Of a stretch of 64,000 nt of DNA, positions 1 through 10,913 are shown piece by piece. The notes under the pieces were generated by a model. It was not told the DNA's origin. It saw only the letters and a program-made list of their open reading frames with translations, and searched no databases. The stretch's first letter is position 1, and every line of letters starts with the position of its first letter. The translations under genes and the position numbers were made by a program. This DNA comes from Acidimicrobiia bacterium (lineage in GTDB: Bacteria; Actinomycetota; Acidimicrobiia; Acidimicrobiales; Bin134): assembly GCA_009842675.1 (NCBI GenBank), contig VYEX01000077.1, positions 1-64,000 of the forward strand, given 5' to 3'.

Positions 1-1
1 G

Positions 2-997
2 AGAGGAAAGCCTCCTTCGGGGGAAGATCGCCGGAGAGGAAAGCCTCCTTCGGGGCAGGATCGTCGAAGGGAAAAACCACCTCCGCCCAAGGGGCCGCGC
101 CACATGGGCTCGGTGGCCCGGAAGGGTGCGGCCAAGATCCACGAAGAGCCTCTGCCCGTCCCCGACGAAATCCCGCCCGACCCAGATCTGACACCCGAAG
201 AGGCCGAAGAAGCCCGTCTGAGAGCAGAGCGACGGGCGGCTCGGCAGGCGCGCACCAAGCAGCTTCGGTCAGAGGCCCGAGAGGCGGTCGAGCGGGGCAA
301 TCTCACCGAAGCTCCAGCCGCCAAGCCAGGCAAGCAATCGCGGGGCCGTCGGCGCACGCCGCTGTCGGAGAGCGGCTCGCCCTCTCAGTCCCAGAAGTTG
401 GAGGAGGCAGTAGGCCAACGGATGGCGGTGACGCTCCGACAGCGGCTTGAGCGGGCCGAGGATGCCTATGAGCAAGAGGACTACCGAAGGGCTTGGCGGT
501 CACTGGACGGCATGACCAAAGAAGCTCCCAAGGTTCCCGAGATAAGGGAGCTGGCTGGGTTGACCCTTTACCGGTTGGGCCGGTGGGATCTGGCCGCTCG
601 AGAGCTGGAAGCTAACCGAGAGCTCACAGGGCGAACCGATCTCCATCCGGTGTTGGCCGACTGCTACCGGGCCCAGCGCCGGTGGACCGATGTAGAGCTG
701 ATTTGGGCCGAGCTGCGGGCCTCGGGGGAGAGTTCCGCAGTGCTGGCCGAGGGCCGAATAGTTGCCGCCGGCGCACTGGGCGACCGGGGGGAGCTGATCG
801 AGGCCGTTCGCCTGCTGTCGGCGGATTTCCAGCTACCCCGGCGGGCCAAAGAGCACCACCTCCGTCAGGCCTACGCGCTAGCAGATCTATGCGAGCGGGC
901 CGGCGAAATACCCCGGGCTCGGGAGCTGTTCGGCTGGCTCCGCGACCAAGACGAGCTCTACGTGGACGTGGCCGAGCGTTTGGAAGCTCTTCGTTAG
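2..997 (+). CDS. TPR-like protein, 5' truncated by window edge, with N-terminal 11-aa basic tandem repeats (RGKPPSG[E/Q]DRR)
   Basis: ORF track starts at ATG 104, but the same frame is open back to base 2 and encodes RGKPPSGEDRR-RGKPPSGQDRR-REKPPPPKGPRHM...; helical TPR-like C-terminal half. Confidence 0.6.
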   Translation, partial: RGKPPSGEDRRRGKPPSGQDRRREKPPPPKGPRHMGSVARKGAAKIHEEPLPVPDEIPPDPDLTPEEAEEARLRAERRAARQARTKQLRSEAREAVERGNLTEAPAAKPGKQSRGRRRTPLSESGSPSQSQKLEEAVGQRMAVTLRQRLERAEDAYEQEDYRRAWRSLDGMTKEAPKVPEIRELAGLTLYRLGRWDLAARELEANRELTGRTDLHPVLADCYRAQRRWTDVELIWAELRASGESSAVLAEGRIVAAGALGDRGELIEAVRLLSADFQLPRRAKEHHLRQAYALADLCERAGEIPRARELFGWLRDQDELYVDVAERLEALR

Positions 998-1084
998 CGA
1001 AATACCCCTGGGGATGCCCCTGAGGGATTCTGTCTGCCGGTAAGGTGAGAACAGTCGGCAGTTTGTTCGAAGGAGTAGGCGATC

Positions 1085-2134
1085 GTGGACATCGAAGGAC
1101 TGTTGGGCGACGAGGCTGAATCGCTCTTATCCCATGAATCCAAGACCATTCCCCGCGAGGATTTGAGCCTTCCCGGCCCCGATTTCGTGGACCGGGTTAT
1201 GGCCAGCACCGACCGCTCGCCCCAGGTGCTGCGCAACCTCCAGTCGCTGTTCGACCACGGCCGGCTGGGCGGCACCGGCTATGTATCCATCCTGCCGGTG
1301 GACCAGGGAATCGAGCACTCAGGCGCGGCCTCATTCGCCCCCAATCCCCGGTACTTCGATCCCGCGGGAATCGTGGAGCTGGCCATCGAGGGAGGCTGCA
1401 ACGCGGTGGCTTCCACGTTCGGCGTTCTGGGGGCCACCTCCCGTCGTTTCGCCCACCGCATTCCCTACATCGTCAAGCTCAACCACAACGAGCTGCTGAC
1501 GTACCCCAACAAGTTCGACCAGGTGATGTTCGGGTCGGTGGACCAGGCCTACGACCTGGGCGCGGCCGGCGTGGGGGCCACCATCTATTTCGGCTCAGAG
1601 GAGGCCACCCGCCAGATCCAGGAAGTGGCCGAGGCCTTCCACCGGGCCCACGAGCTCGGGATGTTCACCGTGCTGTGGTGCTATCTGCGGAATTCTGACT
1701 TCATAGTGGACGGCACCGACTACCACGCCGCGGCCGACCTCACTGGCCAGGCCAACCACATCGGGGTGACCATCGAGGCCGACATCATCAAGCAAAAGCT
1801 CCCCGAGAACAACGGGGGCTACACCGCCCTCGGGTTCGGCAAGACCCACAAGCTGGTGTACGACGAGCTCACCACCGACCACCCGATCGACCTCACCCGC
1901 TGGCAGGTGGCCAACTGCTACATGGGCCGGATCGGGCTGATCAACTCCGGCGGCGCCTCGTCGGGGGCGAGCGATCTGGCCGAGGCGGTGCGCACCGCGG
2001 TGATCAACAAGCGAGCCGGCGGCCTGGGCCTCATCAGCGGCCGCAAGGCCTTCCAGCGCCCCGTCGCCGAGGGCGTCGAACTCCTCAACGCCATCCAAGA
2101 CGTCTACCTCTCCGACTCGGTAACCGTCGCCTAA
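1085..2134 (+). CDS. fbaB: Class I fructose-bisphosphate aldolase (DhnA/FbaB-type)
   Basis: [31 protein letters not shown], full-length ORF. Confidence 0.85.
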   Translation: MDIEGLLGDEAESLLSHESKTIPREDLSLPGPDFVDRVMASTDRSPQVLRNLQSLFDHGRLGGTGYVSILPVDQGIEHSGAASFAPNPRYFDPAGIVELAIEGGCNAVASTFGVLGATSRRFAHRIPYIVKLNHNELLTYPNKFDQVMFGSVDQAYDLGAAGVGATIYFGSEEATRQIQEVAEAFHRAHELGMFTVLWCYLRNSDFIVDGTDYHAAADLTGQANHIGVTIEADIIKQKLPENNGGYTALGFGKTHKLVYDELTTDHPIDLTRWQVANCYMGRIGLINSGGASSGASDLAEAVRTAVINKRAGGLGLISGRKAFQRPVAEGVELLNAIQDVYLSDSVTVA

Positions 2135-2250
2135 AGCCCCCGGCAACCCGCCGCTTGTCACGAGGATGTGCCACTTGAGGTTCGCCACTGGGTAACCTCG
2201 TATTCCGGCGTCGCTTAAGCGAGGGGCCATCGGGGATCAAGGAGGATTCC

Positions 2251-4128
2251 GTGACTGACACCGTGCCGCGTACCGTCGGGACGCGTGAGTTGAACCGCCT
2301 GGTAGTTCGTTTTGCGGGCGACTCCGGCGATGGAATGCAGCTCACCGGTGACCGGTTCACCAGTGCCAGCGCGCTGTTCGGCAACGACCTGGCCACGCTG
2401 CCGGAATTCCCCGCCGAAATCCGGGCGCCTCAGGGAACGCTGGCCGGGGTGTCGGCGTTCCAGGTGCAGGTTTCCGACCACGACATCAGCACACCGGGCG
2501 ACGCTCCCAGCGTTCTGGTCGCCATGAATCCGGCTGCCCTCCGCAAGGAGATAGCTCATCTGGAGATCGGCGGGACCGTCATTGTCAATCAGGACGCCTT
2601 TGTGGAGCGGAACCTGACCAAGGCTGGCTACGAGACCGATCCGTTGGAAGACGGCAGCCTCGACAACTACACCTTGTTCAAGGTGCCGATGACCACCATC
2701 ACCAAAGAGGTCTGCAAGGACTTGGGGGTGAAGCCCCGTGACGCCGAGCGGTCCAAGAACTTCTTCGCCCTCGGCCTCTTGTCGTGGCTCTACAGCCGTC
2801 CGGCGCAGCCCACCCTGGACTGGATCTCGGCCAAGTTCAAGCGCCAGCAGCTCATAGCCGACGCCAACACGGCCGCATTCAAGGCGGGGATGGCCTTCGG
2901 TGAAACCGCTGAGCTGTTCGACTTCACCTACGAGGTGAAGCCCGCCTCGCTGGCTCCGGGCACCTACACGAACGTGAACGGCAACACCGCATTGTCTTGG
3001 GGTCTGATAGCTGCCAGCCAACGGGCCAAGGTTCCCCTGTTTTTGGGTTCGTACCCCATCACCCCGGCCAGCGATGTGCTCCATGAGCTGAGCCAGCGGA
3101 AGAATTTCGGGGTCCGCACCTTTCAGGCTGAGGACGAGATCGCCGCGGTGTGCGCCGCGCTGGGGGCGTCGTTCGGCGGGCACCTGGGCGTGACCACCAC
3201 CAGCGGGCCGGGTGTCGCCCTCAAAGGCGAGACCATCGGGCTGGCCGTCAGCCTGGAGCTGCCCCTTCTGGTGATCAACATCCAGCGGGGCGGACCGTCC
3301 ACCGGGTTGCCCACCAAGACCGAGAGCGCCGACCTCATGCAGGCCATGTACGGGCGCCACGGCGAGTCGCCGGTGCCGATTGTGGCCGCCTACTCCCCGT
3401 CGCAGTGCTTCTTCGCGGCCATCGAGGCGGCCCGCATTGCCCTCAAGTACCGCACGCCGGTGATTTTGCTGTCCGACGGGTATCTGGCCAACGGGAGCGA
3501 GCCCTGGTGCCTGCCCGACGTGGCGACGCTGCCCGATATGACGGTGGAGTTCGCCACTGGGCCCAACCACACCGAGGACGATGGCACCGAGGTTTTTTGG
3601 CCCTACCTCCGCAACCCCGAGACCATGGCCCGTCCGTGGGCGGTGCCCGGCACTCCTGGTCTCACCCACCGCATCGGCGGCATCGAGAAGGAAGACGGCA
3701 CCGGAAACATCAACTACGAAGCCGACAACCACGGCTACATGGTGAGGCTGCGCGAGGACCGCGTGGCCCACATAGCCAACGACATCCCCCTCACCATGAT
3801 GGACGGCGATGTGGACGACGCCGACCTACTGGTGCTGGGCTGGGGCTCCACTTGGGGAGCCATCACCAGCGCAGTGGGGCGGGCCCGGTCGGAGGGCCGC
3901 AAGGTGGCCCATGCCCACGTGACCCATTTGAACCCGCTACCCAGGGATTTGGGCGAGATCGTCCAGAGGTATCCCAAGGTGCTGGTACCAGAGATGAACC
4001 TGGGCCAGTTCTGCCGCATCATCCGGGCTGAGTTCCTGGTTGATGCCCAGTCGGTTTGCAAGGTGGAGGGCGTTCCCTTCACCGCCGCCGAACTTCACAG
4101 CCACATCAACGGAGCCCTTGATGACTGA
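2251..4128 (+). CDS. korA: 2-oxoglutarate:ferredoxin oxidoreductase, fused gamma/alpha subunit
   Basis: N-terminal gamma domain (RFAGDSGDGMQLTGDRF) fused to alpha domain (GSYPITPASDVLHELS); SD AAGGAGG before GTG. Confidence 0.9.
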   Translation: MTDTVPRTVGTRELNRLVVRFAGDSGDGMQLTGDRFTSASALFGNDLATLPEFPAEIRAPQGTLAGVSAFQVQVSDHDISTPGDAPSVLVAMNPAALRKEIAHLEIGGTVIVNQDAFVERNLTKAGYETDPLEDGSLDNYTLFKVPMTTITKEVCKDLGVKPRDAERSKNFFALGLLSWLYSRPAQPTLDWISAKFKRQQLIADANTAAFKAGMAFGETAELFDFTYEVKPASLAPGTYTNVNGNTALSWGLIAASQRAKVPLFLGSYPITPASDVLHELSQRKNFGVRTFQAEDEIAAVCAALGASFGGHLGVTTTSGPGVALKGETIGLAVSLELPLLVINIQRGGPSTGLPTKTESADLMQAMYGRHGESPVPIVAAYSPSQCFFAAIEAARIALKYRTPVILLSDGYLANGSEPWCLPDVATLPDMTVEFATGPNHTEDDGTEVFWPYLRNPETMARPWAVPGTPGLTHRIGGIEKEDGTGNINYEADNHGYMVRLREDRVAHIANDIPLTMMDGDVDDADLLVLGWGSTWGAITSAVGRARSEGRKVAHAHVTHLNPLPRDLGEIVQRYPKVLVPEMNLGQFCRIIRAEFLVDAQSVCKVEGVPFTAAELHSHINGALDD

Positions 4129-5137
4129 CGTTCCCACCACGACCAAGGCCGATTGGACCAGCGACCAAGAGGTCCGCTGGTGCCCCGGTTGCGGGGACTA
4201 CTCGATATTGACCGCGGTGCAGCTCCTCATGCCTGAGCTCGGCGTGCGCCGGGAGGACACGGTGTTCGTCTCGGGTATCGGCTGCGCCGCCCGATTCCCT
4301 TACTACATGAACACCTACGGGATGCACGGCATCCACGGGCGGGCCCCCGCACTGGCCACCGGCCTGGCTATGGCCCGTCCCGACCTGGATGTGTGGGTTG
4401 TGGGCGGAGATGGCGACATGCTGTCCATCGGCGGCAATCACCTGCTGCACGCCCTGCGCCGCAACGTGAACCTCAACATCCTGCTGTTCAACAACCAGAT
4501 CTATGGCCTGACCAAGGGCCAGTACTCGCCCACCAGCGAGATCGGCAAGGTCACCAAGTCCACCCCGGCGGGCAGCATCGACGAGCCGTTCAATCCCGTC
4601 TCGGTTGCCTTGGGAGCGGAGGCCAGCTTCGTGGCCCGCACGCACGACATGGACCGCCAGCACATGATGGACATGTTCCGGCGAGCCCACGAATTCCCCG
4701 GCGCTTCTTTCGTGGAGGTGTTCCAGAACTGCAACGTGTTCAACGACGGGGCGTTCGGGGCCATCACCAAGAAGGACAAGCGGGCCTCCATGCTCATTCA
4801 CCTCGAGCACGGCCAGCCCATCCGCTTCGGCGAGAACAACGAGAAGGGCGTGGTGATCAACCCTCAGGGGACCGCCGAGGTGGTCGATGTGGCCGACGTC
4901 GGCGAATCAGCCCTGCTGGTGCACGACGAGACCCGTCAAGATCCCAGCCTGGCCTTCGCCTTGTCCCGGCTCTCGGCCGGCCCGTTCGAGCCCACTCCCA
5001 TCGGGGTGTATAGGGCAGTGGAGCGCTCGGAGTACGCCGGCGAGGCCAGCAAGCAGCTGGCCATGGCCCAAGAGCAGTCTGGTCCCGGCGATCTCGAGGC
5101 TCTGCTTCATTCCCGGCCCACCTGGGAAGTCTCCTGA
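4121..5137 (+). CDS. korB: 2-oxoglutarate:ferredoxin oxidoreductase, beta subunit
   Basis: WCPGCGDYSIL, GGDGDMLSIGGNH TPP-binding motif; ATG 4121 overlaps korA stop by 8 nt. Confidence 0.9.
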   Translation: MTDVPTTTKADWTSDQEVRWCPGCGDYSILTAVQLLMPELGVRREDTVFVSGIGCAARFPYYMNTYGMHGIHGRAPALATGLAMARPDLDVWVVGGDGDMLSIGGNHLLHALRRNVNLNILLFNNQIYGLTKGQYSPTSEIGKVTKSTPAGSIDEPFNPVSVALGAEASFVARTHDMDRQHMMDMFRRAHEFPGASFVEVFQNCNVFNDGAFGAITKKDKRASMLIHLEHGQPIRFGENNEKGVVINPQGTAEVVDVADVGESALLVHDETRQDPSLAFALSRLSAGPFEPTPIGVYRAVERSEYAGEASKQLAMAQEQSGPGDLEALLHSRPTWEVS

Positions 5138-5181
5138 GCAACGCCTCTGCATCATCTTCTCGTCCTGCACCCGGCGGCTGG

Positions 5182-5919
5182 GTGCTCGACTTGGACGGAG
5201 TGATCTGGGTAGGCGGAACGGCAATTCCCGGCGCGGCGGAGGCTGTTGAGCGATTGCGCCAGGCCGACGCAAACTTGGTATTCGTCACCAACATGTCAGC
5301 ACTGACGGTGGCCGATCAAGAGGCCAAACTGGCCGCCTGCGGGATCGACGCCACCGGGTTGGTCGTTACGTCGGCCACCGCCGCGGGCCAGCTCATCTCT
5401 CCTGGCGAGCGGGTGCTGGTGGTGGGGGGTCCCGGCATCGACGAGGCGGTGGAGCTGGCCGACGCCGTGGTGTGCTCCTCTGGTCCCGCCGATGCGGTGG
5501 TGGTGGGCATCGACCGCGGCTTCAACTACGACACCCTCGGTCGGGCCATGCGGGCGGTGCGGGGCGGCGCCCGGCTGATCGGCACCAATCACGACCCCAG
5601 CTACCCGACCGAGCGCGGTCTGGAACCGGGAGGCGGGTCTCTTCTGGCCGCGGTGGCTACTGCCGCGGAAGCGGTGCCCATCATGGCGGGCAAGCCCAAC
5701 CAGCCCATTGTCGACTGCGTGCGTAGCAGAATCGGCAACACCGGCGTGGTGGTGGGGGACCGTCCCGACTCCGACGGCCGCTTCGCTCAGGCACTGGAGT
5801 ACGAATTCGCACTGGTGCTGAGCGGGGTCACCGGGGCCGACGACCTGCCGGTGTCGCCGGAGCCCCAGTACTGCGCCCCTGATCTGGCTGCCCTGGTCGA
5901 CCAGATGGGACTTGAATAG
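5182..5919 (+). CDS. HAD-superfamily hydrolase, NagD-like
   Basis: LDLDGVIWVGG, VFVTNMS, VVVGDRPDSDGRFAQ; start may lie slightly upstream. Confidence 0.8.
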   Translation: MLDLDGVIWVGGTAIPGAAEAVERLRQADANLVFVTNMSALTVADQEAKLAACGIDATGLVVTSATAAGQLISPGERVLVVGGPGIDEAVELADAVVCSSGPADAVVVGIDRGFNYDTLGRAMRAVRGGARLIGTNHDPSYPTERGLEPGGGSLLAAVATAAEAVPIMAGKPNQPIVDCVRSRIGNTGVVVGDRPDSDGRFAQALEYEFALVLSGVTGADDLPVSPEPQYCAPDLAALVDQMGLE

Positions 5920-5924
5920 GGGGG

Positions 5925-6728
5925 ATGAGAGGCTCGCGCCGGAGGCTGGACGCGGAGTTGGTTCGCCGCGGGCTGGTCGCAAGTCGGGAGCGGGCCCGAG
6001 AGGCAGTAGCCGCTGGCCAGGTCACCGTGAACGGAGCAGTGGCCCATAAGGCCGCTCGCCTAGTGCTGCCCGGCGACGCCCTTGAATTGCTCGGACCGCC
6101 AGCCCGCTATGTGAGCAGGGGTGGCGAGAAGCTGGAGGGCGCACTGGCGGCCTTTGGCTTGGACGTCGCTGGCTTGTGGTGCTGTGACGTTGGTGCCTCC
6201 ACTGGAGGATTCACGGACTGCCTGTTGCAGCGAGGCGCGGCCGGTGTAGTGGCAGTCGATGTGGGCCGGGCCCAGATGCACGAGCGCCTGGCCGACGACT
6301 CCCGGGTAACCCTCCACGAGCGCACCGATGTTCGCGACATCGACCCTGCTGGCATAGGAGCACCATTCGACCTGGTAACCGCTGATGTGTCCTTCATTTC
6401 GCTGACTTCGGTTATGGGATGCCTGGCCGGGCTGGCCGCGCCGGGCGCACCGGTAGTGGTGTTGGTCAAACCCCAGTTTGAGGTGGGGCGACAAGAGGCC
6501 AGCCGGGGCCGGGGCGTCATCCGCGACCCAGAGTTATGGCAGGCCGCTCTCGACCGGGTGCTGGAAGCGGCGGCCACCGCGGGTCTTGCCCCCCAGGCCG
6601 CCACTCCGTCAGCGCTGAAAGGCGCACAGGGAAACGTGGAGTTTTTCCTCCACCTTGAAAAGGGCGGTGCCCCCGCTTCGGTGGATTCCGCCCTTGTGGT
6701 CTCCCAAGTTGTCACCCAAGAGGAATAG
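5925..6728 (+). CDS. tlyA: TlyA-family rRNA (cytidine-2'-O)-methyltransferase (S4 + FtsJ domains)
   Basis: RLDAELVRRGLVASRERA S4 domain; CDVGASTGGFTDCLLQRGA. Confidence 0.9.
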   Translation: MRGSRRRLDAELVRRGLVASRERAREAVAAGQVTVNGAVAHKAARLVLPGDALELLGPPARYVSRGGEKLEGALAAFGLDVAGLWCCDVGASTGGFTDCLLQRGAAGVVAVDVGRAQMHERLADDSRVTLHERTDVRDIDPAGIGAPFDLVTADVSFISLTSVMGCLAGLAAPGAPVVVLVKPQFEVGRQEASRGRGVIRDPELWQAALDRVLEAAATAGLAPQAATPSALKGAQGNVEFFLHLEKGGAPASVDSALVVSQVVTQEE

Positions 6729-6737
6729 CCTGACTCC

Positions 6738-7580
6738 GTGGCTGCAATCGCCTTTTTTGTTCACGCTGACCGGCCGGAAGCTCTGAAGCTGGCGACCGAG
6801 CTCATCGGCCGCTTGGACGGCGACGGTCATGAAATCCGCCTGCCGTCCGAGTCGGCTGGGGCGGTGGACCGCACCGAATTGGCCCACTTGGACGATCACA
6901 TTGGCGAAAAGCTGGACTTGGCGGTGAGCTTGGGGGGAGACGGCTCCATGCTGCGGGCGGTGACCGCAGTGGCCGATGACGGGGTACCGGTTCTCGGGGT
7001 CAACTACGGCTCGCTGGGCTACCTGACCGGGATCGAGCCGGATTCCGCTTCGGAGGCAGTCGAGAAATTCCTGGCCGGGGACTACAACATCGAAGAGCGC
7101 ATCCGGCTGCGCTGTCGACTAGGAAACGGCACCGAGGTGAGTGCCCTCAATGAGGCCATCGTGGAGAAGGTGGACAGCGGGAGAACTGTCAATCTGGCCG
7201 TTCACATCGATGGGGAGTTCTTCACCAGCTACGCCGCCGATGGGCTGATCGCGGCCACTCCTACCGGTTCAACGGCCTACTCCCTGTCTGCGGGCGGACC
7301 CATCTTGGCCCCGACCATGAACGCAGTGATTCTGACCCCGGTGGCTCCCCACACGCTGTTCGACCGCAGCCTGGTGCTGCTGCCGTCAAGCGAACTGGTG
7401 GTGGAGGTGTTGGGCGACCGTCCGGCCGCAGTAGCGGTGGACGGCCGTTCGCTAGGAGAGTTGGGCGAGGGCGGCTCATTGACGGTGTCTGTTTCCGATC
7501 AGCCTGCACGTCTTGTCACTCTCGGTCAGCGGGGCTTCCACCAAGCGCTCAAGTCGTCGTTCGGCTTGTCCGATCGCTGA
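6738..7580 (+). CDS. nadK: NAD kinase
   Basis: SLGGDGSMLRAV, NYGSLGYLT, TPTGSTAYSLSAGGPI. Confidence 0.93.
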   Translation: MAAIAFFVHADRPEALKLATELIGRLDGDGHEIRLPSESAGAVDRTELAHLDDHIGEKLDLAVSLGGDGSMLRAVTAVADDGVPVLGVNYGSLGYLTGIEPDSASEAVEKFLAGDYNIEERIRLRCRLGNGTEVSALNEAIVEKVDSGRTVNLAVHIDGEFFTSYAADGLIAATPTGSTAYSLSAGGPILAPTMNAVILTPVAPHTLFDRSLVLLPSSELVVEVLGDRPAAVAVDGRSLGELGEGGSLTVSVSDQPARLVTLGQRGFHQALKSSFGLSDR

Positions 7581-7595
7581 CGCTGGCTCAAAACA

Positions 7596-9173
7596 ATGCT
7601 GACTGAGCTGGCGGTTGAGAACCTGGGGGTGATCGAGCGGCTCAATCTGGTGTTGGGACCGGGCATGACCGCGCTGACTGGGGAGACGGGGGCGGGGAAG
7701 ACCTTGGTGGTGACGGCAGTCGATCTGCTCTTGGGCGGCCGGGCTGATACGGCGCTGGTGCGTTTCGGGGCCGACGAGGCCGTCGTCGAAGGCCGATTCG
7801 ACCACCAGGGGGAGGAGGTCGTGCTTCGCAGGGTGGTGCCCGCCGAGGGTCGGGCCCGGGCCTATGTCGACGGCCGGCTGGCGTCGGCCGCCACCCTGGC
7901 CGAACTGGGTGCAGAGCTAGTGGACTTGCACGGCCAACACGAGCACCAGTCGCTATTGCGACGGGTCCATCAACGGGCTGCGCTGGATCGATTTGGCGAC
8001 GTGGACTTGGCGCCGCTCATGGAGGCTCGGGCCGCGTTGGCCGACCTGAATCGCCGACGGGCCGAGTTGGGCGGCGACGAGCGATCTCGGGCACGGGAGA
8101 TCGAGCTGTGCCGATTCCAACTGGCTGAGCTGGACAAAGCTGGACTGGAAGACCCCGATGAGGATGAGTTTCTCAAGGCTGAAGAGGCGGTGTTAGCCGA
8201 CGCCTCGGCCAGTCGAGATGCGGCCCGGCAGGCGGCGATGTCTCTGGGCGCCGATGGCACAGTGGGCGCCGGGCTGGCCCAGATTGCTGCCGCCCTAGAA
8301 AATCGTCCGCCGCTGGAGAGCCAGCATGAGCGGCTGGTCAACCTGGTGGCCGAGGTCGGAGACCTGTCAACCGAGCTGCGCCGCGCCGCCGAGTCCATCG
8401 ACGAGAACCCGGCCCGATTGGCCGAGGTCCGCCAGCGCCGGGAGCTTTTGGTTGATCTGAGCCGCAAGTATGGGGAGACCGTGGCTGAGGTCATGGAGTT
8501 CCATCGCGATCTGTCCGACCGCCTCGCCGAGCTGGAGGACTTCGACCGCCTGGCCAAAGATCTGGACGGGGAACTCGACCGCCGCACCGCCGCGGTGGCC
8601 GAGACCGGTGCCGCAGTTGGCAAGGCCCGGCGCGAGGCGGCGCAGACGCTGGGCAAAGAGGTGACCGTAAACCTGCGGGAGTTGGCGATGCCCCGAGCCG
8701 AGGTTCACGTAGAGGTGGGCGACGATCCCGGCGACGATGTGGACATCCTGCTGTCGGCAAATAGCGGGGCCCCTGGCTTGCCGCTCACCTCGGCCGCATC
8801 TGGGGGAGAGCTGGCCCGGGTCATGCTGGCCCTGCGCCTGGTAGTCAGCGCTGGCCCACCCGTGCTGGTGTTTGACGAGGTGGACGCCGGCATCGGCGGC
8901 CAAGTGGCCCAGACAGTGGGCCGATCGCTTTCCCGTCTTACCGCCGACCACCAGGTCTTAGTGGTCACCCACCTGCCCCAGGTGGCGGCGTGCGCCGACC
9001 ACCAAGTGAGCATCGTCAAGCACGACGACGGAGCATCCGCCACCGTGAACGCCGCACCCTTGGACGGCGAGGACCGGGTGGTCGAGCTCTCCCGGATGCT
9101 CTCCGGCTCGCCCGACAGTCAGAGCGCCCGCCGCCACGCCTCCGAACTTCTAGAGATATCCCAGAGTGGCTGA
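7596..9173 (+). CDS. recN: DNA repair protein RecN
   Basis: LTELAVENLGVIE, GETGAGKTLVVTAVDLLLGGRA, LVDLHGQHEHQSLL, C-terminal ABC motifs. Confidence 0.93.
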   Translation: MLTELAVENLGVIERLNLVLGPGMTALTGETGAGKTLVVTAVDLLLGGRADTALVRFGADEAVVEGRFDHQGEEVVLRRVVPAEGRARAYVDGRLASAATLAELGAELVDLHGQHEHQSLLRRVHQRAALDRFGDVDLAPLMEARAALADLNRRRAELGGDERSRAREIELCRFQLAELDKAGLEDPDEDEFLKAEEAVLADASASRDAARQAAMSLGADGTVGAGLAQIAAALENRPPLESQHERLVNLVAEVGDLSTELRRAAESIDENPARLAEVRQRRELLVDLSRKYGETVAEVMEFHRDLSDRLAELEDFDRLAKDLDGELDRRTAAVAETGAAVGKARREAAQTLGKEVTVNLRELAMPRAEVHVEVGDDPGDDVDILLSANSGAPGLPLTSAASGGELARVMLALRLVVSAGPPVLVFDEVDAGIGGQVAQTVGRSLSRLTADHQVLVVTHLPQVAACADHQVSIVKHDDGASATVNAAPLDGEDRVVELSRMLSGSPDSQSARRHASELLEISQSG

Positions 9174-9215
9174 CGGTCCACCAGTCGTCGCTCCTTCCCG
9201 CTAGGATTGGCAGGC

Positions 9216-10913
9216 GTGACCAAACACATCTTTGTCACAGGCGGGGTGGCGAGTTCGCTGGGCAAAGGACTTACGGCCGCCTCCCTGGGGCGTTTGCTCA
9301 AGCAACGGGGACTCCGGGTGACCATGCAGAAGCTGGACCCGTACATCAATGTGGACCCCGGAACGATGAACCCCTTCGAGCACGGGGAGGTGTTCGTCAC
9401 CGACGACGGAGGCGAGACCGACCTGGATCTCGGACACTACGAGAGGTTCATCGACGAGAACCTCACCAAGCTCTCCAACGCCACCACCGGCTCCATCTAC
9501 TCCTCGGTCATCGCCGCCGAACGCCAAGGCGAATATCTGGGCAAGACCGTGCAGGTGATCCCCCACGTCACCAACGAGATCAAGAACCGCATCTCCAGCC
9601 TGGTGTCCGACGACATCGACGTGGTCATCACCGAGATCGGGGGGACCGTCGGCGACATTGAGATCCTTCCCTTCTTGGAGGCCATCCGCCAGGTTCGCTT
9701 GGATGTGGGGCGGGGAAACGTGTGCTACGTCCACGTCACCCTGGTGCCCTTCATCGGCCCGACCGGCGAGCAGAAGACCAAGCCCACCCAGCACTCGGTG
9801 ACTGAGCTCCGCAGCCGGGGAGTTCAGCCCGACGCCATTGTGTGTCGCAGCGAATCGCCCATCTCCGACGAGCTGAAGCGCAAGATCTCGAGCTTGTGCG
9901 ACGTGGACGTATCCGCAGTGGTCAACGCCGCCGATGCCGAGAGCATCTACGAGATCCCCCTGGTTCTTCATGATGAAGGCCTTGACGGAGTGGTGTGCGA
10001 CATCTTGCGGTTGAATGTCCCTGAGCCCGACCTGTCTGACTGGCAGGGGCTGAACCAGCGAATCGAAATGGCGCAGCGCAGCGTGCGCATCGGTTTGATC
10101 GGGAAGTATGTGACGCTCCAAGACGCCTATCTGTCGGTGGTCGAGGCGCTCAACCACGCCGCCATTCATCAGGGTGCGTCGGTGGAAATCGAATGGATTC
10201 AGGCGGAGAGCGTGGAGGGCCTAATGGTCGACAGCCTGCTGAGCGGGCTGGACGGAATCGTGATCCCCGGCGGATTTGGCGAGCGGGGGATTCAGGGCAA
10301 GATCAACGCCGCCTCTTATGCCCGAGAGAACGACCTGCCCTGCCTGGGCCTGTGCCTCGGCCTCCAGGTGATGACCATCGACTACGCCCGCAACGTGCTG
10401 GGCCTGGCCAACGCCCATTCCAGCGAATTCGATCCCAGCACGCCGTGGCCGGTCATCGACTTGATGGAATCGCAGCGCGGCATCACCGACAAGGGCGGCA
10501 CTATGCGGCTCGGGGCGTGCCTGGCCAAGCTCAAGCCGGGTACCAAGGTGGCCGAGGTCTACGGAGCCGAAGTGGTGTCGGAACGCCACCGCCATCGCTA
10601 CGAGTTCAACCCCAAGCTACGCGGTCGCTTTGAGGGCACCGACTTTGTGCTCGCTGGCGAGTCGCCCGACGGGCTCTTGGTTGAGTTCATCGAACTGGAC
10701 AGTCACCCCTGGTGGGTGGGAACCCAGGCCCATCCCGAATTCAAGAGCCGACCCGATCGGCCTGCACCGCTCTTCTACGGTTTGGTGAAGGCTGCATTGG
10801 ACCGTCGAGAGGGAGGAATGACTGCCGATGACGCTGCTCCTTCCCATTCGGAGGCAGAGGATTCAGAGCAGGCCGAGGCGGTTGCTGAAGCCTCATCCGC
10901 AGTCCATCGTTGA
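9216..10913 (+). CDS. pyrG: CTP synthase
   Basis: [28 protein letters not shown]; GATase domain [12 protein letters not shown] 9216 (track starts at 9207). Confidence 0.96.
   Translation: MTKHIFVTGGVASSLGKGLTAASLGRLLKQRGLRVTMQKLDPYINVDPGTMNPFEHGEVFVTDDGGETDLDLGHYERFIDENLTKLSNATTGSIYSSVIAAERQGEYLGKTVQVIPHVTNEIKNRISSLVSDDIDVVITEIGGTVGDIEILPFLEAIRQVRLDVGRGNVCYVHVTLVPFIGPTGEQKTKPTQHSVTELRSRGVQPDAIVCRSESPISDELKRKISSLCDVDVSAVVNAADAESIYEIPLVLHDEGLDGVVCDILRLNVPEPDLSDWQGLNQRIEMAQRSVRIGLIGKYVTLQDAYLSVVEALNHAAIHQGASVEIEWIQAESVEGLMVDSLLSGLDGIVIPGGFGERGIQGKINAASYARENDLPCLGLCLGLQVMTIDYARNVLGLANAHSSEFDPSTPWPVIDLMESQRGITDKGGTMRLGACLAKLKPGTKVAEVYGAEVVSERHRHRYEFNPKLRGRFEGTDFVLAGESPDGLLVEFIELDSHPWWVGTQAHPEFKSRPDRPAPLFYGLVKAALDRREGGMTADDAAPSHSEAEDSEQAEAVAEASSAVHR

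Noticed and set aside
2215-3771. Long minus-strand ORF (518 aa) opposite korA
   Set aside because: Antisense shadow ORF in high-GC coding DNA; korA is unambiguous and the antisense protein has no recognisable family.
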